Assembly: GCA_003525045.1 (NCBI GenBank)
Contig: DQGF01000123.1
Location: 1 to 6,099, forward strand
Direction of reading: 5' to 3'
DNA length: 6,099 bases
Source: Pseudomonas sp.
Lineage (GTDB): Bacteria > Pseudomonadota > Gammaproteobacteria > Pseudomonadales > Pseudomonadaceae
Under the pieces are notes generated by a model that saw nothing but the letters and a program-made list of their open reading frames with translations, was not told where the DNA came from and ran no database searches. The position numbers and the translations under genes were made by a program. Below are positions 1 through 6,099 of this stretch, piece by piece (position 1 is the first letter of the stretch; every line of letters starts with the position of its first letter).

Positions 1-567
<567 letters not shown>

Positions 568-568
<1 letters not shown>

Positions 569-2031
569 TGTCCCTGAGCCTGAACAAGATTTTCGCCCAC
601 GCCGGCCGCGATCTGCTGATCCGCGAACTGACCCTGGACAGCCGCAACGTGCGGGCGGGCGATCTGTTTCTCGCCGTTCCTGGCGGCAAGTTCGACGGTC
701 GAGCACACATTGCCGACGCCTTGCAGCGCGGTGCTGCGGCCGTGGCCTATGAAGTCGGAGGCGCGACAGTACTGCCGATCACCGACGTGCCACTGATTCC
801 GGTCAAGGGCCTGGCGGCGCAGCTGTCGGACATCGCCGGGCGTTTTTACGGTGATCCGAGCCGCCATCTGAATCTGATCGGCGTGACCGGTACCAACGGT
901 AAAACCAGCGTGACGCAGTTGGTGGCGCAAGCGCTGGATTTGCTCGGTCAGCATTGCGGCATTGTCGGCACCCTGGGCTCCGGTTTCTACGGCACGCTGC
1001 AAAGCGGCCTGCACACCACGCCGAACCCGATCGCCGTGCAAGCGACCCTCGCCGACCTGAAAAAAGCCGGTGCCAAGGCCGTGGCGATGGAAGTGTCTTC
1101 CCACGGTCTGGATCAGGGGCGGGTCACTGCGTTGGCATTCGATGTGGCGGTGATGACCAACCTGTCCCGCGATCATCTGGATTACCACGGCACCATGCAG
1201 GCCTATGGCGAAGCCAAGGCCAAGCTGTTTGCCTGGAACGATTTGAAATGCCGCGTGATTAACCTCGACGACGCTTTCGGCCGGCAACTGGCCACCGAAA
1301 AACGCGAATCGCGGCTGATCACCTATAGCCTGGAAGACTCCAGCGCCTATCTCTATTGCCGTGAAGCGCAGTTCGACGACGAAGGCGTGCGCGCCACATT
1401 GGTCACCCCGCAGGGCCAACACCATTTGCGCAGCACCTTGCTCGGTCGCTTCAACCTGAGCAACGTCCTCGCCGCCATTGGCGCCTTGCTCGGTCTGGAT
1501 TACGCACTGGACGAAATTCTCAAGGTGCTGCCGAAACTCGAAGGCCCGGCCGGTCGCATGCAGCGTCTCGGCGGTGGTTCCCAGCCGCTGGTGGTGGTCG
1601 ATTATGCCCACACGCCGGATGCGCTGGAAAAAGTCTTGATGGCCCTGCGTCCACACGCCAAAGGTCGCTTGCTGTGCCTGTTCGGTTGTGGCGGTGATCG
1701 CGATCGCGGCAAGCGTCCGCTGATGGCCGAAGTGGTCGAGCGCCTGGCCGACGGCGTGCTGGTGACCGATGACAACCCACGCACGGAAGACCCCTCGGTG
1801 ATTTTCGACGATATCCGCGCCGGCTTCTCGGCTGTGGATAAAGTCACTTTCGTCGCCGGCCGTGGCCAGGCGATTGCCCGGCTGATCGCCGGCGCTTCGG
1901 CAGATGACGTGATTGTCCTGGCCGGCAAAGGTCACGAGGACTACCAGGAAATCCACGGCGAGCGTCACGCTTTCTCCGATCTGGTCGAGGCCGATCATGC
2001 CTTGACCGCGTGGGAGGTGGCCCATGCTTAA
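568..2031 (+). CDS. murE: MurE, UDP-MurNAc-L-Ala-D-Glu:meso-diaminopimelate ligase
   Basis: This cytoplasmic ATP-dependent Mur ligase adds meso-diaminopimelate to UDP-MurNAc-L-Ala-D-Glu. The 487 residues are of normal family length. The N-terminal UDP-substrate domain has the LDSR-x4-GDLFLAVPG segment (about 23-39). The central ATPase domain has the P-loop TGTNGKTS (107-114), HTTPNP (149-154), MEVSSHGL (174-181) and SRDHLDYHG (200-208). Lys217 in the EAK motif aligns with the carbamylated lysine of E. coli MurE. The C-terminal domain has DYAHTPDALE (345-354), FGCGGDRDRGKRP (372-384), DNPR (402-405) and GKGHEDYQ (453-460). DNPR and GKGHE are the residues known to recognise meso-DAP rather than lysine, so the organism should have DAP-type peptidoglycan. 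The ATG overlaps the ftsI stop by one base and the 3' end overlaps murF by eight. I see no defects. Confidence 0.98.
2012..2017 (+). promoter_or_regulatory. Ribosome binding site of murF
   Basis: GGGAGG lies six bases before the murF ATG at 2024, inside the last codons of murE (Trp-Glu-Val). It fixes the murF start upstream of the murE stop and so confirms the 8-base gene overlap. Confidence 0.85.
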
Positions 2032-3391
2032 AGCGTTGAAACTGAGCGAACTGACCGGCGCGCTGAACGGCCAATTGATCGTGGCCGATGCCACCTTCGA
2101 TGGCGTCAGTATCGACAGTCGCGCCATCAAGCCCGGCCAACTGTTTATTGCCCTGACCGGTCCGCGCTTCGATGGCCATGACTATTTGAACGATGTGGCT
2201 GGTAAAGGCGCCGCCGGTGCGTTGGTCGAACGTGAAGTCGCCGACAGCGCACTGCCGCAATTGCAGGTCAAGGATACTCGCCAGGCCCTTGGGCAACTGG
2301 GCGCGATGAACCGTGCTGCGTTCACTCATCCCGTGGCCGCCATCACCGGTTCCAGCGGCAAGACCACGGTCAAGGAAATGCTCGCCAGCATCCTGCGCAC
2401 ACGCGGCCCGGTACTGGCGACCCGTGGCAATCTGAACAACGACCTGGGTGTTCCGCTGACCCTGCTCGAACTCGCGCGGGAACACACCGCTGCAGTGATC
2501 GAGCTTGGCGCTTCGCGGCTCGGTGAAATTGCCTACACCGTCGGCATGACCAAGCCGCATGTGGCCGTACTCAACAACGCAGGGACCGCCCACGTCGGCG
2601 AGTTCGGCGGGCCGGAAAAAATCGTTGAAGCCAAGGGCGAGATCATTGAAGGGCTGGCTGCCGATGGCGTCGCCGTGCTCAATCTCGACGACAAGGCGTT
2701 CGACATCTGGAAGACCCGCGCTGCCGGTCGCAAAGTGCTGACGTTCGCCCTGAGCAATGTCAGTGCCGACTTCTATGCCAGCGATCTGGACCGTGACGCG
2801 CGCGGCTGCCCGGCCTTCAACCTGCACAGTCCTGAAGGTGTGGAGCGGGTCCAACTGAACCTGCTCGGCACCCATAACGTCGCCAATGCCCTGGCCGCCG
2901 CAGCGGCAGCCCATGCGCTGGGTGTATCGCTATTCGGCAGCGTCACCGGCCTCGGCGCGGTACAACCGGTCAAGGGCCGCACCGTCGCGCAACTGGCCAG
3001 CAATGGCATGCGCGTGATCGATGATACTTACAACGCGAACCCCACCTCCATGTGTGCCGCCGTTGATATACTTGCCGGCTTTTCCGGCCGCACCGTCCTG
3101 GTGCTCGGAGATATCGGCGAGTTGGGCGATTGGGCGGAGCAGGGGCACCGCGATGTGGGCGAGTATGCCCGCGGCAAGGTTTGCGCGCTTTACGCTGTCG
3201 GGCCAATGATGGCTCACGCCGTGAACGCTTTCGGCGAGCAGGCTTGGCACTTCAGCACACAGGCTGAACTGATCAAGGCCCTCGACGCCGAGCAAGACAC
3301 AAACACCACCATTTTGATCAAAGGCTCGCGCAGCGCTGCGATGGAAAACATCGTTGCCGCTTTGTGCGGGACCCGTCTGGAGAAACATTAA
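2024..3391 (+). CDS. murF: MurF, UDP-MurNAc-tripeptide:D-alanyl-D-alanine ligase
   Basis: The last cytoplasmic Mur ligase attaches the D-Ala-D-Ala dipeptide, producing the UDP-MurNAc-pentapeptide used by MraY. The 455 residues are typical. Seen: an N-terminal domain with [16 protein letters not shown] (29-44) and FDGHDY (49-54); the P-loop TGSSGKTT (108-115); [11 protein letters not shown] (134-144); IELGAS (159-164), where E. coli has ELGAN, but the Ser form is as I remember it in pseudomonads; [11 protein letters not shown] (185-195); the [11 protein letters not shown] segment (282-292); an Ala-rich helix (290-296); DTYNANP (334-340); LGDIGELG (361-368); and KGSRS (433-437). All expected ATP- and substrate-binding motifs are intact. 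It overlaps murE by eight bases, and its TAA shares one base with the mraY ATG. Confidence 0.98.
   Translation: MLKALKLSELTGALNGQLIVADATFDGVSIDSRAIKPGQLFIALTGPRFDGHDYLNDVAGKGAAGALVEREVADSALPQLQVKDTRQALGQLGAMNRAAFTHPVAAITGSSGKTTVKEMLASILRTRGPVLATRGNLNNDLGVPLTLLELAREHTAAVIELGASRLGEIAYTVGMTKPHVAVLNNAGTAHVGEFGGPEKIVEAKGEIIEGLAADGVAVLNLDDKAFDIWKTRAAGRKVLTFALSNVSADFYASDLDRDARGCPAFNLHSPEGVERVQLNLLGTHNVANALAAAAAAHALGVSLFGSVTGLGAVQPVKGRTVAQLASNGMRVIDDTYNANPTSMCAAVDILAGFSGRTVLVLGDIGELGDWAEQGHRDVGEYARGKVCALYAVGPMMAHAVNAFGEQAWHFSTQAELIKALDAEQDTNTTILIKGSRSAAMENIVAALCGTRLEKH
3379..3383 (+). promoter_or_regulatory. Ribosome binding site of mraY, deciding its start
   Basis: GGAGA lies seven bases before the ATG at 3391. 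It supports that ATG over the in-frame GTG at 3364, which would add nine residues ([12 protein letters not shown]) that are really the murF C-terminal codons read in another frame. Confidence 0.8.
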
Positions 3392-4473
3392 TGCTGCTGC
3401 TGCTAGCGGAGTATATGCAACAGTTCTACAAAGGCTTCGCGGTCTTCCAGTACCTGACCCTGCGCGGGATCCTCGGTGTGCTGACCGCGCTGGTTTTGTC
3501 GCTGTGCTATGGCCCGTGGATGATCCGTACTTTGCAGAACCGTCAGATCGGTCAATCCGTTCGCAATGACGGCCCACAATCGCACTTGTCCAAATCCGGC
3601 ACCCCGACCATGGGTGGCGCGCTGATTCTGTCGTCCATCGGTGTCAGCACCTTGCTCTGGGCCGACCTGGCCAACCGTTATGTTTGGGTCGTGCTGTTGG
3701 TGACTCTGTTGTTCGGCGCCATCGGCTGGGTCGACGACTACCGCAAGGTGATCGAGAAGAACTCCCGTGGCTTGCCGAGTCGCTGGAAATACTTCTGGCA
3801 ATCGGTGTTCGGCCTGGGTGCGGCCATCTTCCTTTATATGACCGCGACGACGCCGGTGGAAACCACCCTGATCCTGCCGATGCTCAAGGACTACAGCATC
3901 CCGCTGGGTGCAGGCTTCATCGTCCTGACTTATTTCGTGATCGTCGGCTCAAGCAATGCGGTCAACCTGACCGACGGCCTCGATGGCCTGGCGATCATGC
4001 CGACCGTGATGGTCGGCGGCGGTCTGGGGATCTTCTGCTACCTGTCGGGTAACGTGAAGTTCGCCGAATACCTGTTGATCCCATACGTACCGGGCGCGGG
4101 CGAGTTGATTGTGTTCTGCGGTGCGTTGATCGGTGCTGGCCTGGGTTTCCTCTGGTTCAACACCTACCCGGCACAAGTCTTCATGGGCGACGTCGGCGCA
4201 CTGGCGCTGGGCGCGGCCCTGGGTACCATTGCGGTGATCGTCCGTCAGGAAATCGTCCTGTTCATCATGGGCGGTGTGTTCGTGATGGAGACCCTATCAG
4301 TCGTCATTCAGGTTGCTTCCTTTAAGCTGACCGGTCGCCGTGTGTTCCGCATGGCACCGATTCACCACCACTTTGAACTCAAGGGCTGGCCCGAGCCGCG
4401 TGTGATCGTCCGTTTCTGGATCATCACCGTGATTCTGGTATTGGTCGGCCTTGCCACCCTGAAGCTGAGGTAG
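3391..4473 (+). CDS. mraY: MraY, phospho-N-acetylmuramoyl-pentapeptide-transferase (lipid I synthase)
   Basis: This integral inner-membrane enzyme transfers phospho-MurNAc-pentapeptide from UDP to undecaprenyl phosphate, giving lipid I. From ATG 3391 the protein is 360 residues, the same length as E. coli MraY. The conserved cytoplasmic motifs keep the E. coli numbering or are within one residue of it: GTPTMGG (70-76), the Asp115-Asp116 pair in [15 protein letters not shown] (192-201), Asp267 in FMGDVGAL, and the histidine cluster HHHFE (325-329). About ten hydrophobic membrane segments alternate with these loops; the first is near residues 22-45 and the last near 338-357. The start overlaps the murF stop by one base. 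The penultimate sense region contains an AGG arginine codon just before the TAG, which also forms part of the murD Shine-Dalgarno. Confidence 0.98.
   Translation: MLLLLAEYMQQFYKGFAVFQYLTLRGILGVLTALVLSLCYGPWMIRTLQNRQIGQSVRNDGPQSHLSKSGTPTMGGALILSSIGVSTLLWADLANRYVWVVLLVTLLFGAIGWVDDYRKVIEKNSRGLPSRWKYFWQSVFGLGAAIFLYMTATTPVETTLILPMLKDYSIPLGAGFIVLTYFVIVGSSNAVNLTDGLDGLAIMPTVMVGGGLGIFCYLSGNVKFAEYLLIPYVPGAGELIVFCGALIGAGLGFLWFNTYPAQVFMGDVGALALGAALGTIAVIVRQEIVLFIMGGVFVMETLSVVIQVASFKLTGRRVFRMAPIHHHFELKGWPEPRVIVRFWIITVILVLVGLATLKLR
4467..4470 (+). promoter_or_regulatory. Ribosome binding site of murD
   Basis: GAGG lies eight bases before the GTG at 4479, overlapping the last two sense codons of mraY. It is a weaker site than the one before murE and is paired with a GTG start. 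Both features would favour modest, coupled translation. Confidence 0.65.
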
Positions 4474-4478
4474 AACGA

Positions 4479-5822
4479 GTGTCTCTGATCGCTTCTGACC
4501 ACTTCCGCATCGTTGTCGGCCTCGGCAAGAGCGGCATGTCCCTGGTTCGCTTCCTGGCGAACCAGGGCGTGTCATTTGCCGTGGCCGATACGCGGGAAAA
4601 TCCACCGGAACTGGCCACGCTCAAGCGTGACTATCCGCACGTGGAAGTGCGTTGTGGCGAGCTGGACGTCGAATTCTTGTGCCGTGCCGACGAGCTCTAC
4701 GTGAGCCCCGGCCTGGCACTGGCGACCCCAGCCCTGCAGGCTGCCGCCGCCCGTGGCGTGAAATTGTCCGGCGATATCGAGCTGTTCGCGCGTAACGCGA
4801 AGGCACCGATTGTCGCCATCAGCGGTTCCAACGCGAAAAGCACCGTCACCACCCTGGTCGGCGAGATGGCGGCTGCGGCGGGCAAGCGTGTTGCCGTCGG
4901 TGGCAACCTCGGCACGCCGGCGCTGGACCTGCTCAGTGACGACGTCGAGCTGTACGTGATGGAACTGTCGAGTTTCCAGCTGGAAACCACTGACCACCTC
5001 GGTGCCGAAGTGGCGACTGTGCTTAATGTCAGCGAAGACCACATGGACCGCTACAGCGGTCTGCCGGCCTATCACCTGGCCAAGCACCGGATCTTCCGGG
5101 GTGCGAAGCAGTTTGTGGTCAACCGTCAGGACGCTTTGAGCCGTCCGTTGATGGGTGAAGGTCAGCCATGCTGGACCTTCGGCTTGAGCAAACCCGATTT
5201 CAAGGCCTTTGGCATTCGGGAAGAGGATGGCGAGAAGTATCTGGCCTTCGAATTCCAGAACCTGATGCCGGTGCGCGAGTTGAAAATTCGCGGCGCCCAT
5301 AACCAGTCCAACGCCCTGGCGGCATTGGCGCTGGGTCATGCCGTTGGCCTGCCGTTCGACGCCATGCTCTCAAGCCTGCGCACCTTCGCCGGGCTGGAGC
5401 ATCGCTGCCAATGGGTCCGCGACCTGGATGGCGTGAGCTACTACAACGATTCCAAAGCCACCAACGTCGGCGCCGCACTGGCCGCCATCGAAGGCCTGGG
5501 CGCGGACATCGACGGCAAACTCGTGCTGATCGCCGGTGGCGACGGCAAGGGTGCCGAGTTCAAGGATTTGCGGGATCCGGTGGCGGTCAACTGCCGCGCC
5601 GTGGTGCTGATGGGCCGGGACTCCGAGCTGATTGGCCAGGCTATCGGCGATGCTGTACCGCTGATTCGCGTCAATTCGCTGGGCGACGCCGTCGCGCAAT
5701 GCCGCGCCATCGCCGAAAAGGGCGACGCGGTGCTGCTGTCTCCGGCCTGCGCCAGTTTCGACATGTTCAAGAATTACGAAGAGAGGGGGGCCACATTCCG
5801 GCGACTCGTCGAGACGCAGTGA
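4479..5822 (+). CDS. murD: MurD, UDP-MurNAc-L-Ala:D-glutamate ligase, with a hybrid C-terminus
   Basis: This cytoplasmic ligase adds D-glutamate to UDP-MurNAc-L-alanine. The 447 residues from GTG 4479 are of normal length. Seen: an N-terminal Rossmann-like VVGLGKSGMS (12-21) and SPGLA (76-80); the P-loop SGSNAKST (115-122), where many MurDs have GTNGKST but pseudomonads, as I remember, have this form; GGNLGTPALD (141-150); ELSSFQLE (162-169); SEDHMDRY (185-192); Lys202 in the AKHRIF motif, aligning with the carbamylated lysine of E. coli MurD; GAHNQSNALAA (272-282); NDSKATN (323-329); AGGDGKG (352-358); and SPACASFDMFKNYEERG (421-437). The last ten residues (ATFRRLVETQ) and their codons (AGG, ACA, CGG, CGA, CTC) differ from the pseudomonad tail I would expect. 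The 3' end appears to come from another genome (see the breakpoint entry). Function is assigned with confidence; whether this exact protein exists in a cell is doubtful. Confidence 0.93.
   Translation: MSLIASDHFRIVVGLGKSGMSLVRFLANQGVSFAVADTRENPPELATLKRDYPHVEVRCGELDVEFLCRADELYVSPGLALATPALQAAAARGVKLSGDIELFARNAKAPIVAISGSNAKSTVTTLVGEMAAAAGKRVAVGGNLGTPALDLLSDDVELYVMELSSFQLETTDHLGAEVATVLNVSEDHMDRYSGLPAYHLAKHRIFRGAKQFVVNRQDALSRPLMGEGQPCWTFGLSKPDFKAFGIREEDGEKYLAFEFQNLMPVRELKIRGAHNQSNALAALALGHAVGLPFDAMLSSLRTFAGLEHRCQWVRDLDGVSYYNDSKATNVGAALAAIEGLGADIDGKLVLIAGGDGKGAEFKDLRDPVAVNCRAVVLMGRDSELIGQAIGDAVPLIRVNSLGDAVAQCRAIAEKGDAVLLSPACASFDMFKNYEERGATFRRLVETQ
5766..5790 (+). other. Probable chimeric breakpoint inside the murD 3' end
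   Basis: Across the codons for FKNYEERG the sequence switches from pseudomonad-like DNA to much more GC-rich DNA. By hand count, 5821-6099 has 74 A/T in 279 bases (about 73% GC). Two 60-base rows in murD (4921-4980 and 5101-5160) have 25 and 26 A/T each (about 58% GC). The reading frame is kept, and the join falls where MurD is conserved between phyla, so a short shared stretch such as the bases coding for NYEE could have bridged two unrelated sequences. A G6 run (5785-5790) follows directly. An assembly artefact is the preferred reading; natural recombination cannot be excluded from the sequence alone. Confidence 0.75.
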
Positions 5823-6099
5823 CGGCCTGGGAAGGCCGGCTGCTCGCGATGGTCACGGCCGTGCTGGTCGTGTTCGGCCTCGCCGCCGTGTACGGCGCGT
5901 CGAGTCTCGTGACCACCGCGGGCGGGCAGGTGGGCGCGAGCTTCGCGCTGCGCCAGGCGGTCGGGGCCGCGGTGGGTGGGCTGCTCGCGATCGCGTTCGC
6001 GCGCACCGATTATCATCGCTGGCGCCGCTGGGCGTGGCCACTCCTCGGCGTGACCGCGGTGCTCCTGCTCATCCCGCTGCTGCCATTCACGCACGCCAT
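5819..6099 (+). CDS. ftsW: FtsW/RodA-family septal glycan polymerase, N-terminal 93 residues, non-pseudomonad type
   Basis: This is the start of a SEDS-family membrane protein, the lipid II-polymerising partner of FtsI at the septum. It is cut by the window end. The chosen GTG at 5819 overlaps the murD stop (GTGA), and no other start codon lies between it and the breakpoint in this frame. ATG 5849 would remove the start of the first membrane helix. No strong Shine-Dalgarno is visible, so coupling to murD is likely. Seen: a short WEGR lead, a first helix (about 8-27) ending VYGASS as in FtsW/RodA proteins, a second helix (about 44-61), the loop ARTDYHRWRRWAW, and a third helix (about 74-89) with IPLLPF. 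Eight of 93 codons end in A or T. The leucines are 8 CTC and 7 CTG, with no TTG. It does not resemble the pseudomonad FtsW N-terminus I remember; Gemmatimonadota is my tentative source. Naming it FtsW rather than RodA rests mainly on its position after murD. Confidence 0.82.
   Translation, partial: MTAWEGRLLAMVTAVLVVFGLAAVYGASSLVTTAGGQVGASFALRQAVGAAVGGLLAIAFARTDYHRWRRWAWPLLGVTAVLLLIPLLPFTHA

Noticed and set aside
1844..2914. A 356-codon minus-strand open frame across the murE/murF boundary
   Set aside because: It spans two certain genes on the other strand, shares the same phase as other shadow frames and shows no family resemblance.
3364..3390. Upstream in-frame GTG that would extend mraY by nine residues
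   Set aside because: The extension is the murF C-terminus in another frame. ATG 3391 has a well-spaced GGAGA and gives exactly 360 residues, matching the family.
3391..3405. Short CTG repeat at the start of mraY
   Set aside because: Three CTG codons followed by CTA encode the hydrophobic N-terminus. This is too short to be a meaningful repeat.
4593..4620. Possible horizontal transfer of the whole block or a hidden accessory gene in the operon
   Set aside because: Gene order ftsI-murE-murF-mraY-murD-ftsW is the standard dcw order. Spacings are 5 bases or less, and every base up to the join is accounted for by conserved housekeeping genes.
4593..4812. MurD P-loop written SNAKST instead of the common TNGKST
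   Set aside because: As I recall, pseudomonad MurD proteins carry this version, and the essential Lys and Ser/Thr are present, so it is not a loss of the motif.
5785..5790. G6 run as a possible frameshift or slippage site
   Set aside because: The frame continues correctly into a plausible MurD tail and stop with a proper overlap to ftsW, so no frameshift is needed.

Overview
The window is a stretch of the dcw (division and cell wall) cluster from a Gram-negative bacterium. From base 1 to about 5780 it reads as a fluorescens-type Pseudomonas. Its proteins match my memory of pseudomonad FtsI, MurE, MurF, MraY and MurD closely, base composition is moderate (about 58% GC in two murD rows counted by hand), and MurE carries the DNPR signature of meso-diaminopimelate-adding enzymes.

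Layout, all on the + strand with almost no intergenic DNA: the 3' end of ftsI (1-568), murE (568-2031), murF (2024-3391), mraY (3391-4473), murD (4479-5822) and the 5' end of ftsW (5819-6099). Neighbouring genes overlap by 1, 8 and 1 bases, then come a 5-base gap and a 4-base overlap. Shine-Dalgarno sequences sit inside the end of the preceding gene. I see no terminator, internal promoter, RNA gene, repeat array or mobile element, and no gap longer than 5 bases.

The genes form one pathway. MurD adds D-Glu, MurE adds meso-DAP and MurF adds D-Ala-D-Ala to the UDP-MurNAc peptide in the cytoplasm. MraY then moves phospho-MurNAc-pentapeptide onto undecaprenyl phosphate to make lipid I. FtsW (polymerase) and FtsI (transpeptidase) use the finished lipid II at the division septum.

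The one real anomaly is at the right end. Within the last codons of murD, just after the family-conserved SFDMFKNYEERG motif (about 5766-5790), the sequence changes character. GC rises to about 73%, GC at third codon positions reaches about 91% in the ftsW fragment, leucine TTG codons disappear, and the ftsW N-terminus is not pseudomonad-like. It resembles a high-GC phylum, possibly Gemmatimonadota. The simplest explanation is a chimeric contig joined at a conserved motif in two organisms' murD genes, which leaves a hybrid but in-frame MurD. I found no evidence of a novel biological system.
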